A stretch of DNA of 64,000 nucleotides from Paenibacillus sp. KS-LC4 (GCF_036894955.1 NZ_CP145905.1:1619501-1683500); one strand, 5' to 3'. Shown: positions 54,130 through 62,869, numbered from the stretch's first letter. Notes: generated by a model not told the origin, from the letters alone. Numbers and translations: made by a program.

Positions 54130-55191
54130 ATGATCGTTATTACTAACCCGCATATTGAAGAAGCAAGAATTGCTGAAATTGTTGCTCATATTGAAGCAGC
54201 AGGTGTGCAAGCTCATGTATCAAGAGGAACGGATCGAACTGTAATTGGTATTATAGGGAGCGCTGCGCCTACACTAGCCGAGCATCTTCGCCAGCTCAAG
54301 GGCGTTGAAAATGTCATTAAAATTTCCAAATCCTACAAGCTTGCAAGTCGTGATTTTCACCCAGATGATACCATTATTGACATTAAAGGCGTTAAAATTG
54401 GTGGAAATAATTTAGTTATTATGGGTGGACCATGTGCCGTTGAAACACCAGAGCAAATTGATGAAATTGCTCGACTGGTTAAAGCGGCAGGTGGACAGGT
54501 GCTTCGCGGTGGAGCCTTTAAGCCTCGCACAGGTCCATACAGCTTCCAAGGCGTAGGTGTTGAAGGCTTGGTCATGATGGCAGAAGCGGGACGCAAGCAT
54601 GGCTTGCTAACGATTACTGAAGTGATGACGCCGGAATACGTAGATGTATGCGCCGAATATGCGGATATTCTCCAAGTCGGCACGCGCAATATGCAAAATT
54701 TCGACCTGCTCCGCAAGCTTGGAACGATTCAAACCCCTGTATTACTGAAGCGGGGCTTCAGCTCAACGTACGACGAATTCCTCAATGCAGCGGAATATAT
54801 TCTTGCTGGAGGCAATCCGAACGTGATGCTGTGTGAGCGCGGAATCCGAACATTCGAGACCTACACAAGAAATACACTTGACTTGTCAGCTATTCCAGTA
54901 TTGCAAAGCCTTAGCCATTTGCCAGTGATCTCTGACCCGAGTCATGGTACAGGCCGCCGCGAGCTAGTCGAGCCGATGTCGAAGGCATCCGTAGCTGCTG
55001 GAGCGAATGGGCTGATTGTCGAAATGCATACAGATCCAGACAATTCGATGACTGGGGATGGGGTACAATCGTTGTTCCCTGACCAGTTCGCTAATTTATT
55101 AAAGGATTTAGAAAAGCTCGCCCTAATTGTTGGAAAAGAATTTAACACGGAGAAGGCACCAGCAGAAGCTTTCAAAGAGTGGAAAATATAA
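54130..55191 (+). CDS. aroF: 3-deoxy-7-phosphoheptulonate synthase (DAHP synthase)
   Basis: A 353-aa first enzyme of aromatic amino-acid synthesis. An N-terminal small domain (residues 1-70) is the ferredoxin-like regulatory domain of the Thermotoga/Bacillus type Ibeta DAHP synthase; the TIM barrel follows with GPCAVETPEQIDEIARLV, RGGAFKPRTGPYSFQG, LQVGTRNMQNFDLLRKLG, SDPSHGTGRRELVEPMSKAS. AAGGAGAG precedes the ATG at 54130. Stand-alone gene; no chorismate mutase fusion. Confidence 0.95.
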   Translation: MIVITNPHIEEARIAEIVAHIEAAGVQAHVSRGTDRTVIGIIGSAAPTLAEHLRQLKGVENVIKISKSYKLASRDFHPDDTIIDIKGVKIGGNNLVIMGGPCAVETPEQIDEIARLVKAAGGQVLRGGAFKPRTGPYSFQGVGVEGLVMMAEAGRKHGLLTITEVMTPEYVDVCAEYADILQVGTRNMQNFDLLRKLGTIQTPVLLKRGFSSTYDEFLNAAEYILAGGNPNVMLCERGIRTFETYTRNTLDLSAIPVLQSLSHLPVISDPSHGTGRRELVEPMSKASVAAGANGLIVEMHTDPDNSMTGDGVQSLFPDQFANLLKDLEKLALIVGKEFNTEKAPAEAFKEWKI

Positions 55192-55198
55192 TGGAACG

Positions 55199-55248
55199 AA
55201 AAAGCCGTTAATTCCTATGTAAATAAAGGGATTGCGGCTTTTCCTTTT
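55199..55248 (+). terminator. Intrinsic terminator of aroF
   Basis: AAAAGCCG (from 55199) pairs with CGGCTTTT (to 55242), with an inner TTCC/GGGA pair and a T-rich tail. The gap to glnA also holds a GlnR-like box and promoter; nothing else is seen. Confidence 0.7.
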
Positions 55249-55384
55249 GCTGCAAATACTAAGAATTTATAAGTTTCACACTATAAATGGGCTTATATTT
55301 CTCCGCCAAAGCTCTTCATCGCCATGGAAGGACGACGAAGTCTTTTGTGCTTGTTAGGAGGAATTGTGAACAAATGTGTAAACC

Positions 55385-55401
55385 TGTAAGTATAGCTAAC
55401 A
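55385..55401 (+). promoter_or_regulatory. GlnR/TnrA-like box before glnA
   Basis: TGTAAGTATAGCTAACA fits TGTNA-N7-TNACA exactly, centred 73 nt ahead of the predicted glnA start point. Confidence 0.65.
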
Positions 55402-55429
55402 TACGAATAAAAAATACCTCACATAACTA

Positions 55430-55459
55430 TTGACGATGCTAATATCGTAGTCTTATAAT
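55430..55459 (+). promoter_or_regulatory. Promoter of glnA
   Basis: TTGACG (55430-55435), an 18-nt spacer and TATAAT (55454-55459). Confidence 0.8.
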
Positions 55460-55537
55460 AACGTCATGGTTTGGAACGATAGGAGAACGTTACCCGTTCA
55501 ATACTAAGCAAATGTTCGGAAATGGAGGAAATATCTG

Positions 55538-56962
55538 ATGTCAGTTCAAAATGTTTTGGACACAATTAAAGAAAATAACATTCAGTTCGTAGATTTCCGG
55601 TTCGTGGATCTTTTTGGTCATGCGCACCACATTACCCTTCCTTCGACAGAAGTTGACGCCGATACTTTCGTAAATGGTGTAGCTTTTGACGGTTCCTCGA
55701 TTCCGGGTTTCCGTGGAATCGAAGAGTCGGATATGGTTATGATGCCAGATCCTGAATCGGTATTTATCGATCCTTTCACTGATCACCCAACTCTAAATGT
55801 AATGTCTAACATTCATACGCCTGATGGCGAACGCTACGAGCGCGATCCGCGCAGCATCGCTCAAAAAGCGGAAGAGTTTCTGCAAAAATCCGGTGTAGGT
55901 ACGACAGCGTTTTTCGCTCCTGAATCCGAATTTTTCATTTTCGACGATGTTCGTTACGAAAGCTCGATGAACACTTCCTTCTATTCGGTTGATTCCGAAG
56001 AAGCTGGCTGGAACACTGGCCGCAAAGAAGAAGGCGGAAACCTTGGCTTTAAAGTTCCAGTTAAAGGCGGTTACGTTCCAGTAGCTCCGGTTGACTCCCA
56101 ACAAGACATCCGCAGCGAAATGGTTCGCCTGATGCAAGAAACAGGTCTTCGCGTTGAGCGTCATCACCACGAAGTAGCAACTGCTGGTCAAGCAGAAATC
56201 AACTTCCGCTTCGACACGCTGACTAAAACAGCTGATAACTTGATGAAATACAAATATATTATTCACAACACAGCTCGCCAATACGGAAAAGTTGCAACAT
56301 TCATGCCTAAACCGCTGTTTGGCGATAACGGTAGCGGTATGCACGTTCACTCCTCCATCTTTGATGGCGACACGCCTTTGTTCTATGAAAAAGGTGCTTA
56401 CGGTAACCTGAGCCCACTGGCTATGAACTACATCGGCGGAATTTTGCACCACGCTCCAGCTTTGATCGCGCTCACTAACCCGAGCACAAACTCGTTCAAA
56501 CGTCTGGTTCCTGGCTACGAAGCTCCAGTTAATCTGGTGTTCTCCAAAGGTAACCGTTCGGCCGCGATCCGTATTCCAATCGCTTCCGTTACACCTAAAG
56601 GCTGTCGTATTGAATTCCGTACTCCGGACTCCACAGCTAACCCTTATATCGCATTTGCAGCGATGCTGCTTGCAGGTCTTGACGGTATTAAGCGCAAGCT
56701 TGATCCAGTTGCATTGGGCTATGGTCCTTTCGACAAAAACATTTACGAATTGCCAGAAGAAGAGAAGAAGGATATCCGCAGCGTACCTGGTACGCTTGAC
56801 GAAGCGCTGAGCGCTTTGGAAGCAGATTCCGAATTCTTGACTGAAGGCGGCGTATTTACAGAAGACTTTATCGCTAACTATGTTGCATTCAAACGCAACG
56901 AAGCGAAAACTGTTTCGATCCGTGTTCATCCGCACGAGTACAGCCTGTACTTCGATTGCTAG
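55538..56962 (+). CDS. glnA: Glutamine synthetase, type I-beta
   Basis: A 474-aa glutamine synthetase, longer than Bacillus GSI-alpha (about 444). Active-site strings FFAPESEFFIF, HHHEVATAGQAEINFRF, NGSGMHVHSS and RTPDSTANPYIAFAAML are present. The extra segment (EEGGNLGFKVPVKGGYVPVA) and the adenylylation-type site KNIYELPEEEKKD with Tyr403 are hallmarks of GSI-beta as in E. coli. No glnR precedes it. The codon choice looks like a highly expressed gene. GGAGGAA precedes the ATG. Confidence 0.95.
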   Translation: MSVQNVLDTIKENNIQFVDFRFVDLFGHAHHITLPSTEVDADTFVNGVAFDGSSIPGFRGIEESDMVMMPDPESVFIDPFTDHPTLNVMSNIHTPDGERYERDPRSIAQKAEEFLQKSGVGTTAFFAPESEFFIFDDVRYESSMNTSFYSVDSEEAGWNTGRKEEGGNLGFKVPVKGGYVPVAPVDSQQDIRSEMVRLMQETGLRVERHHHEVATAGQAEINFRFDTLTKTADNLMKYKYIIHNTARQYGKVATFMPKPLFGDNGSGMHVHSSIFDGDTPLFYEKGAYGNLSPLAMNYIGGILHHAPALIALTNPSTNSFKRLVPGYEAPVNLVFSKGNRSAAIRIPIASVTPKGCRIEFRTPDSTANPYIAFAAMLLAGLDGIKRKLDPVALGYGPFDKNIYELPEEEKKDIRSVPGTLDEALSALEADSEFLTEGGVFTEDFIANYVAFKRNEAKTVSIRVHPHEYSLYFDC

Positions 56963-56976
56963 AATGAACGTTGAAG

Positions 56977-57001
56977 GGGCCTCCAATGGGGGCTCTTTTT
57001 T
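56977..57001 (+). terminator. Intrinsic terminator of glnA
   Basis: GGCCTCC-AAT-GGGGGCT with wobble pairs, then CTTTTTT. Confidence 0.7.
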
Positions 57002-57163
57002 CTATTTAGTCGCTGGAGTAATAAGCATCCTTTAAAGGATGCATTGGCAAGCCGGTAGCTGAAAGCGATGCTCTTTTGGATATGTATTTATTGAAAAACC
57101 GAATATTAACAAGAAATCAATAATAAAGTGTTCGACTTTTGTCACGAAAAGACGGGAAACTAC

Positions 57164-57192
57164 TTGATGCGGACCTCTAAAATTGCTATTAT
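57164..57192 (+). promoter_or_regulatory. Promoter of serC
   Basis: TTGATG (57164-57169), a 17-nt spacer and TATTAT (57187-57192). Confidence 0.65.
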
Positions 57193-57231
57193 AGCGATAT
57201 CATGTTAATAACTAAAGGTGGTTATCCGAAG

Positions 57232-58317
57232 ATGAAGAGAGCATTCAATTTTAATGCAGGACCAGCCGCTTTACCGCTTGAAGTACTTGAGCAGGCTCAG
57301 CAGCAATTCGTAGAGTATCAAGGCGCGGGCATGTCCATTATGGAAATGTCGCACCGCAGCGAGCTATATGAGCAAGTTAACAATGAGACGCAGGCTCTTT
57401 TTCGCGAAATTTACGGCATTCCTGACAATTATCATGTTCTGCTGCTGCAAGGCGGCGCAAGCACGCAATTTGCAACCATTCCAATGAATTTTCTCACCCC
57501 AGGCAAGGTTGGCGCTTATGTGATGACTGGCGCATGGGCAGAGAAAGCAATCAAGGAAGCCAAGCTTGTTGGCGAGACAGCAATAGCTGCTACTTCAGAG
57601 GCTGACAAGTTCAACCGTATTCCGGCACTTTCCGACATTCAGCTGCCTGATCAAGCCGCTTATTTGCATATTACGACAAATGAGACGATTGGCGGAACGC
57701 AATTTGCTGAATTTCCGCAAACCGGCAATGTACCGCTCATTGCGGACATGTCGAGTGATATTTTGAGCCGTCCGGTCGATGTCAGTCAGTTTGGACTGAT
57801 TTATGCTGGAGCTCAGAAAAACCTTGGTCCATCGGGCGTGACGGTAGTTATCGTTCGTGATGATCTCATCAAAGAAAGCCCTAAGACGATTCCAGCTATT
57901 TTCCGCTATGATACCCATGCGAAAGCAGGCTCGCTGTACAACACGCCGCCTTCCTTCTCGGTCTATATGGTCAATCTGGTGCTGAAATGGATTAAAGCAA
58001 GAGGCGGAGTTGCTCAAATTAATCAATATAACCGCGACAAAACGAGCCTTATTTACAATACGATTGATCAAAGCGGCGGCTTCTATTATGGCTTTGCAGC
58101 TCCGGAAAGCCGTTCGCTCATGAACATTACATTCCGATTGCAGGATGCAGAGCTTGAGAAGAAATTTATTAAGCAATCGGAAGCGGAAGGTTTTGTTGGC
58201 CTGAAGGGTCACCGTGATGTAGGCGGGCTTCGCGCTTCGACTTACAATGCAGTTCCACTGGAAAGCTGCAAGGCGCTTGCTGAATTTATGGCTGAATTTC
58301 AGAAAAACAACGGATAA
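57232..58317 (+). CDS. serC: Phosphoserine aminotransferase
   Basis: A 361-aa class V PLP aminotransferase. AFNFNAGPAALPLEVLEQAQ at the start, SIMEMSHRS, LLLQGGASTQFATIPMN, and the PLP lysine in YAGAQKNLGPSGVTVVIVR. It converts phosphohydroxypyruvate to phosphoserine for serine synthesis. ATG at 57232 with AAAGGTGG upstream. Stand-alone; serA and serB are not here. Confidence 0.95.
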   Translation: MKRAFNFNAGPAALPLEVLEQAQQQFVEYQGAGMSIMEMSHRSELYEQVNNETQALFREIYGIPDNYHVLLLQGGASTQFATIPMNFLTPGKVGAYVMTGAWAEKAIKEAKLVGETAIAATSEADKFNRIPALSDIQLPDQAAYLHITTNETIGGTQFAEFPQTGNVPLIADMSSDILSRPVDVSQFGLIYAGAQKNLGPSGVTVVIVRDDLIKESPKTIPAIFRYDTHAKAGSLYNTPPSFSVYMVNLVLKWIKARGGVAQINQYNRDKTSLIYNTIDQSGGFYYGFAAPESRSLMNITFRLQDAELEKKFIKQSEAEGFVGLKGHRDVGGLRASTYNAVPLESCKALAEFMAEFQKNNG

Positions 58318-58344
58318 TCGCAGTCCCTACTCGTTAAAGGATAG

Positions 58345-58392
58345 AAAAACCGCCCGCACCTTTCATTATTGAAAGGAACGGGCGGTTCTTTC
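58345..58392. terminator. Bidirectional terminator between serC and the PhoP-like regulator
   Basis: GAAAAACCGCCCG with CGGGCGGTTCTTTC, and an inner CCTTT/AAAGG pair; A-run and T-run on both strands. Confidence 0.85.
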
Positions 58393-58398
58393 GTATCA

Positions 58399-59118
58399 TT
58401 AGGCAAGGGTTTGCTCCAAAGCGCTTGGGCCATGCAGCTTGTAGCCTACGTTGCGAACAGTCATGATATATTCGGGGGTTCGGGCATTTTTTTCGATTTT
58501 ATCGCGGAGATGGCTAATATGGACGTCTACGATACGGGTATCGCCGAGGAAGTGATAGTCCCATACGCCATGAAGCAGCTGCTGGCGGCTCAGCACCTTG
58601 CCTTTATGCTTGCAGAGGAAGACGAGCAGCTCGAATTCCTTCGGCGTCAGCTCGATTAGCTTGCCGTCAATGAGCACTTCCCGCTCATCTGGGCGAACCG
58701 ACATGCGGCCAATGTCAATGGCGCTTGATGGTACAGCTCCAGGCAGTGATTGTAGTCTGCGGAAAATGGCTTGAATGCGCGATATTAGCTCCTGTGGGCT
58801 GAAGGGCTTGGTCATATAATCGTCAGCACCATTATCGAGTCCGGCAATTTTATCGGTAACATCTTGCAGGGCGGTCAGCATAACAATGGGAACAGCGTTG
58901 TTTTGCTTGCGCAGCTCGCGGCACACTTGAATGCCATCCATTTTCGGCAGCATGAGATCGAGAACGATGAGATCTGGTCGAAAGGGACGCAGCATATCAA
59001 ATACGGCTTCTCCGTCATCTACGCATCTGACGTCGTATCCGGCTAGCTTCAGGTTGAATTCAATCAGCATGGAGATGGAGGGCTCGTCATCCACGACGAG
59101 AATTTTCTTCTTCAACAT
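58399..59118 (-). CDS. Orphan OmpR-family response regulator (PhoP-like)
   Basis: A 239-aa regulator: receiver (ILVVDDEPSISMLIEFNLKL, LIVLDLMLPKMDGIQVCREL, DDYMTKPFSPQELISRI) and winged helix (LTPKEFELLVFLCKHKGKVL, DVHISHLRDKIEKN). The pattern is PhoP/ResD-like. No kinase gene is adjacent on either side, which leaves its partner unknown. The start is at 59118. Confidence 0.9.
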   Translation of the reverse strand: MLKKKILVVDDEPSISMLIEFNLKLAGYDVRCVDDGEAVFDMLRPFRPDLIVLDLMLPKMDGIQVCRELRKQNNAVPIVMLTALQDVTDKIAGLDNGADDYMTKPFSPQELISRIQAIFRRLQSLPGAVPSSAIDIGRMSVRPDEREVLIDGKLIELTPKEFELLVFLCKHKGKVLSRQQLLHGVWDYHFLGDTRIVDVHISHLRDKIEKNARTPEYIMTVRNVGYKLHGPSALEQTLA

Positions 59119-59236
59119 GTTGTCTTATTAAGCCTCCCTTATCCTAAACATGTCTTTGTTCATAACTACATTATGAAGATAGACGTTCAAGCAGGGATTA
59201 AGAGCACGTTAACGGGATGTAAAATTTCATTCCTAA

Positions 59237-59265
59237 TTCAAATAAAATAGTAATTCATGTATAAT
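59237..59265 (+). promoter_or_regulatory. Promoter of trmL
   Basis: TTCAAA (59237-59242), a 17-nt spacer and TATAAT (59260-59265). Confidence 0.6.
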
Positions 59266-59295
59266 AGGCAAGGGACAAGGGGTGACAACGAGAAG

Positions 59296-59760
59296 ATGGC
59301 ATTTCACATTGTGTTAGTAGAACCGGAAATACCCGCTAACACGGGCAATATTGCGCGGACATGTGCGGCAACAGGTGCGCATCTGCATCTGGTGCGTCCG
59401 CTGGGCTTTCAAACGGATGACAAGACGCTGAAGCGGGCGGGCCTGGATTATTGGCATGCGGTTCATGTCGAGTACCATGATTCCTTCCAGGAGCTGCAGG
59501 AGCAGTATGCTGATGGGCGGTATTTCTATGCCAGTACGCGAGCGGTCAAAGCCTATAATGAGTTTCAGTATCAGGATGGGGATTTTTTCGTATTCGGCAA
59601 GGAAACGAAGGGTTTGCCTCAAGAGCTGATTGAAGCGAATTTGAGTACATGCATTCGGATGCCAATGACGGATAAGGTTAGATCGCTTAATTTATCCAAT
59701 TCGGCGGCGATCGTCGTGTACGAAGCGCTTAGACAGAACGATTTTCCTGGACTGTCTTAA
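59296..59760 (+). CDS. trmL: tRNA (cytidine(34)-2'-O)-methyltransferase TrmL
   Basis: A 154-aa SPOUT methyltransferase (CspR/YibK). FHIVLVEPEIPANTGNIART at the start, LVRPLGF, FFVFGKETKGLPQELIEA and the knot region IRMPMTDKVRSLNLSNSAAI. It methylates the wobble nucleotide of tRNA-Leu. ATG at 59296; an in-frame ATG at 59257 overlaps the promoter and is unlikely. Confidence 0.93.
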   Translation: MAFHIVLVEPEIPANTGNIARTCAATGAHLHLVRPLGFQTDDKTLKRAGLDYWHAVHVEYHDSFQELQEQYADGRYFYASTRAVKAYNEFQYQDGDFFVFGKETKGLPQELIEANLSTCIRMPMTDKVRSLNLSNSAAIVVYEALRQNDFPGLS

Positions 59761-59964
59761 AATAGAGGCGGCCTGCGAATCATTTTAGTTATTGCAGATT
59801 CAAAGCTTGATGGCAAGGTGAAGCATTTACTTAAGGATTTTTTAAAACGATTTACTTAAAGAGAGAATCAACAATGGGGAAACAGAGGCAGAGCGTTAAG
59901 GCAATGAACTGTCGGGGTTTCACGAAAAAGGCTTGCAAACTAGACACAGGAGAGGTGAACAACG

Positions 59965-60213
59965 ATGAAACCAGCAGGTGTAGTAAGAAAAGTGGATCAA
60001 CTCGGACGTATCGTTCTTCCAAAATCGTTGCGTAAACGTTACCAGATGAATGAGGGAGATCCGGTTGAAATTTTAGTGCAGGGCGACCATATTATTTTGG
60101 AGCGTTACCGTCCAAAATGTGTGTTCTGTGGTTCAATGGAAGAAGTACGCGAGTTTAAAGAACGTTTTTTATGCGGCGTTTGTGCGGCAGAAATGGGCCA
60201 GCTCTCCCGCTAA
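59965..60213 (+). CDS. AbrB-type regulator with C-terminal CxxC-CxxC zinc-ribbon-like tail
   Basis: An 82-aa protein. Residues 1-50 are the AbrB/SpoVT swapped-hairpin DNA-binding domain (MKPAGVVRKVDQLGRIVLPK, SLRKRYQMNEGDPVEI). The C-terminal 30 residues have CVFCGS...LCGVC, four cysteines as in a small zinc ribbon, unlike the AbrB of B. subtilis. GGAGAGGTG precedes the ATG. It is a likely transition-state type regulator, target unknown. A direct repeat ATTTACTTAA lies upstream at 59825 and 59850. Confidence 0.88.
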   Translation: MKPAGVVRKVDQLGRIVLPKSLRKRYQMNEGDPVEILVQGDHIILERYRPKCVFCGSMEEVREFKERFLCGVCAAEMGQLSR

Positions 60214-60254
60214 CCTTATATATGCTTACTAGGTAGCACATAATAGGTAACAAT

Positions 60255-60316
60255 CAAAAGAAGCTTCCCCATGGAGCAGCTATAGCTGCGTTCCTTCGGA
60301 GAAGCTTCTTTTGTTG
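60255..60316. terminator. Bidirectional terminator
   Basis: CAAAAGAAGCTTC with GAAGCTTCTTTTG, 13 bp perfect, and an inner GCAGC-TATA-GCTGC hairpin. Confidence 0.85.
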
Positions 60317-60333
60317 TAAGCTGATGGTTCTGC

Positions 60334-60432
60334 TTACAGGCCTTTGGTTTTGTCATCGTTGTAAGAAGCGGTGAACATAGCCGTCAAAAACAAGACGAAG
60401 ACAGTCATTACAATAATGAATGTGATGGACAT
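60334..60432 (-). CDS. Small single-helix membrane protein
   Basis: A 32-aa protein: MSITFIIVMTVFVLFLTAMF then TASYNDDKTKGL, one membrane helix and a short polar tail. A strong GGAGGTG site is eight nt upstream of the ATG, and the terminator at 60255-60316 follows. No family recognised. Confidence 0.6.
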   Translation of the reverse strand: MSITFIIVMTVFVLFLTAMFTASYNDDKTKGL

Positions 60433-60571
60433 TAATGGCACCTCCAAAATCCTCATGCAACTGTTTTCATTATACCCAACCTGCCCGAAAAAGAAAACTT
60501 TAAATATGGGCTGCACCTTGATAACATAGAGCTATAAGCGTTAAAGCTTGCATTTTAGGAGGAGTCGAACC

Positions 60572-61771
60572 ATGGATTACCGTTTTTCATCACGAGTGAC
60601 CGCTCTCAAGTCGTCGGTCGTAAGAGATATACTTAAGCTGACGCAGGGCAAGGATATGATATCATTTGCTGGCGGGCTGCCGGCTGAGGAGCTGTTCCCC
60701 GTGCAAGCCATTCGCGAAGCGGCCGATCGGGTGTTTACGAAGGGCGCAGGTGCTATGCAATACGGTTTGACCGAGGGCTTCTTGCCGCTGCGTGAGCAGC
60801 TGTGCGAGCGTATGGGCTATAAGGGCATGAATGTTTCCCCTGACGAAATGCTGCTAACGACAGGCTCACAGCAGGCGATCAGCCTCATTATTGAAGTGCT
60901 CACCGAGCCTGGCGATACGATATTGGTTGAAAGGCCGACTTATCTCGCTTGCTTGCAGGTATTTGAGATGAATGGCTTAAATGTCATTGCAGCGGAAAGC
61001 GATGAGCATGGCATTGTGGCCGAGGATGCAGAGCGGCTTATTCGCGAGCATCGTCCAAAGCTTGTATATGCCGTGCCTACCTTCGGCAATCCGACGGGAC
61101 GCGTCTGGAGCACAGAGCGCAGACAACAGCTGCTCGCGCTTTGCAGCTCTTATGGTGTGCCAATATTGGAGGATGATCCATACGGAGAAATAAAATACGA
61201 TGTAAATGCGGTTTATCCGACATTGTTTGCGCTTGATCAGCAAGCAGGCGGTGCGGGCTCGGTTATTTATACGAGCACGTTCTCTAAGACGGTTGCGCCA
61301 GGGCTGCGAACAGGCTGGGCAATGGGGCCGGCGGAAGTTATTGCGATGATGGCTAAGGCGAAGCAGGCGGCCGATTTGCATTCCAGCGCGATAGATCAGC
61401 AAATTGTCAGCGAGCTGCTGGATAGCTTCCCGCTGGATGAGCATATTAAAGTTATCTCTGCCTCCTACGGCGAGCGGATGCGTGAAATGCAAGGGCTGCT
61501 GGCAGGGCAGCATATTGAAGGCTTACGCTGGATTGAGCCGAAGGGCGGCATGTTCTTATGGCTGGAGCTGCCAGAAGGTCTTGATGCGGAGGCTTTGCTA
61601 AGGGCTTCCGTGCAGAAGGGCGTTGCTTTCGTGCCCGGAAGCTCCTTCTACGCCTATGATCCGCAGCGCAATACGGCGCGGCTCAACTTTACTTATAACA
61701 TTGGTGCCAAAACTGCGCTCGGTGTAGAGCGCTTCGCTGAAGCGGTCCGCGAGTTTACGGCTCGCTCCTAA
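60572..61771 (+). CDS. PLP-dependent aminotransferase (class I/II, 2-aminoadipate/LysN-like)
   Basis: A 399-aa fold-type I aminotransferase. DMISFAGGLPAEELFPVQAI, QYGLTEGFLPLREQLCERM, LLTTGSQQAISLIIEVL, VPTFGNPTGRVW, LEDDPYGEIKY and the PLP lysine in TSTFSKTVAPGLRTGW. It resembles LysN, PatA and MocR-tail enzymes; the amino acid is unknown. ATG at 60572 follows TAGGAGGAG. Its last 17 nt overlap the convergent DUF2161 gene. Confidence 0.9.
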   Translation: MDYRFSSRVTALKSSVVRDILKLTQGKDMISFAGGLPAEELFPVQAIREAADRVFTKGAGAMQYGLTEGFLPLREQLCERMGYKGMNVSPDEMLLTTGSQQAISLIIEVLTEPGDTILVERPTYLACLQVFEMNGLNVIAAESDEHGIVAEDAERLIREHRPKLVYAVPTFGNPTGRVWSTERRQQLLALCSSYGVPILEDDPYGEIKYDVNAVYPTLFALDQQAGGAGSVIYTSTFSKTVAPGLRTGWAMGPAEVIAMMAKAKQAADLHSSAIDQQIVSELLDSFPLDEHIKVISASYGERMREMQGLLAGQHIEGLRWIEPKGGMFLWLELPEGLDAEALLRASVQKGVAFVPGSSFYAYDPQRNTARLNFTYNIGAKTALGVERFAEAVREFTARS

Positions 61772-62504
61772 CCTGATTGCTTGGCAAAGCAGCAACCCAA
61801 TCGGCGATGACCTCGGCGTATTCAATCAAGGCGGCTGCTCCAGCGGGTAGCAGCCGGTATTTGCCGCGCTGCTCGCGCTCGAACCAGCCGTAGTGATTGT
61901 CGCGCAGCACAGCGCCGCTGCGCGGGAAGCTCGTCAGCGCGGCAACCTGGCTAGGCGATTGCGCCTCTCCCAGCTGCTGGAGCGCGTAGGCGCAGCGCAG
62001 CGCCTTCTCGCGATAGGCAGTCACCAGCTTGCGGCCGGTACTGCCGCCTACATTATAATCGCCGCTGCGCTCGCGAAATTCAAGAAGCAGCCTAGCCTGC
62101 TTCTTGCGGCGTGTTCCACGCTGCGGCGTCTCGCCAGGCTCGCACAGCACATCAATGACAGGCGCCTTCGTCTTGAAGAAGGTGACGGTCATTAGGCCAA
62201 TGCCGAGCATGCGGCACAGCTCGGTAATTTCACCGAAGCGCTGATTGTGCGCTCCGCTTTTTTTACGGTTGCGCTCGACTGCGAGCACGACTTGATCATT
62301 TATACGAAGGCGTTCAATCCCTTGCAGCAGCAGGGCGAGATTGAACGTCTTTTTCATTTCAACGATGATGGTTTCTTCGGTATCGGCATGCCTTGCAACG
62401 AGATCGCAGTGCAGCACCTCGCTTTTGACGACGAAGCCGCGCGCCTCATAATAAGCTTTTATCGGCTTGTATAGCTCCTCTTCCTTGCCTACTGCCACGT
62501 GCAT
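61755..62504 (-). CDS. DUF2161 family protein (PD-(D/E)XK nuclease-like fold)
   Basis: A 249-aa protein. The core SEVLHCDLVARH, TIIVEMKKTFNLALLLQGIE reads as the D...ExK arrangement of a restriction-nuclease fold (D-x-n-E-x-K), typical of DUF2161. The C-terminal half is predicted helix-turn-helix-like. Role unknown. It overlaps the 3' end of the aminotransferase gene by 17 nt. The coding region has unusually GC-rich stretches. Confidence 0.8.
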   Translation of the reverse strand: MHVAVGKEEELYKPIKAYYEARGFVVKSEVLHCDLVARHADTEETIIVEMKKTFNLALLLQGIERLRINDQVVLAVERNRKKSGAHNQRFGEITELCRMLGIGLMTVTFFKTKAPVIDVLCEPGETPQRGTRRKKQARLLLEFRERSGDYNVGGSTGRKLVTAYREKALRCAYALQQLGEAQSPSQVAALTSFPRSGAVLRDNHYGWFEREQRGKYRLLPAGAAALIEYAEVIADWVAALPSNQVRSEP

Positions 62505-62584
62505 TCCCCCACTTTCTTCTAACTATTATAACAAAAGGAGAGGGAGCGCGGGCAGATTGAATGGATTTGTCCAAGCGTAAACGG

Positions 62585-62619
62585 CTGAAACTGTCCGCTG
62601 GCGGTGCGGCGCGTTTCAG
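62585..62619. promoter_or_regulatory. Inverted repeat CTGAAAC...GTTTCAG
   Basis: CTGAAAC (62585-62591) and GTTTCAG (62613-62619), with an inner CCGC/GCGG pair. No T-run follows on the plus strand. Possible terminator-like or structural element in the 365-nt gap between the DUF2161 gene and prkA. Confidence 0.4.
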
Positions 62620-62627
62620 TTCGAGAA

Positions 62628-62670
62628 ATATAAACTCATTTATAAGGGTAGAGCTTATAAATGCTTATAT
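62628..62670. promoter_or_regulatory. Inverted repeat before prkA
   Basis: CATTTATAAG with CTTATAAATG, extended by ATATAA / TTATAT, around GGTAGAG. Possible operator; prkA is sigma-E dependent in B. subtilis, but I could not fix -35/-10 elements here. Confidence 0.45.
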
Positions 62671-62869
62671 TTCAAGCAAACCCGCGCTGCTGGCATACTT
62701 GTCGCAATATGCATGATTACCGCCTAAAATAGTGGTCAATTTCCACGCGGAATACGCATAGACATGTAATACTTCAATAAAGTTTGTTCCACTCGCAAAG
62801 GATTTTACTAGCAAATGCCGAGCGAAGGGAAAAATTGCGTATTGCGGAAGCGATGGGAGGAGGCACGGC

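Noticed and set aside
55793..56986. 397-codon open frame antisense to glnA
   Set aside because: It mirrors the biased codon use of glnA, has no ribosome site or family resemblance; the same holds for the 292-codon frame antisense to sdhA at 16993-17871.
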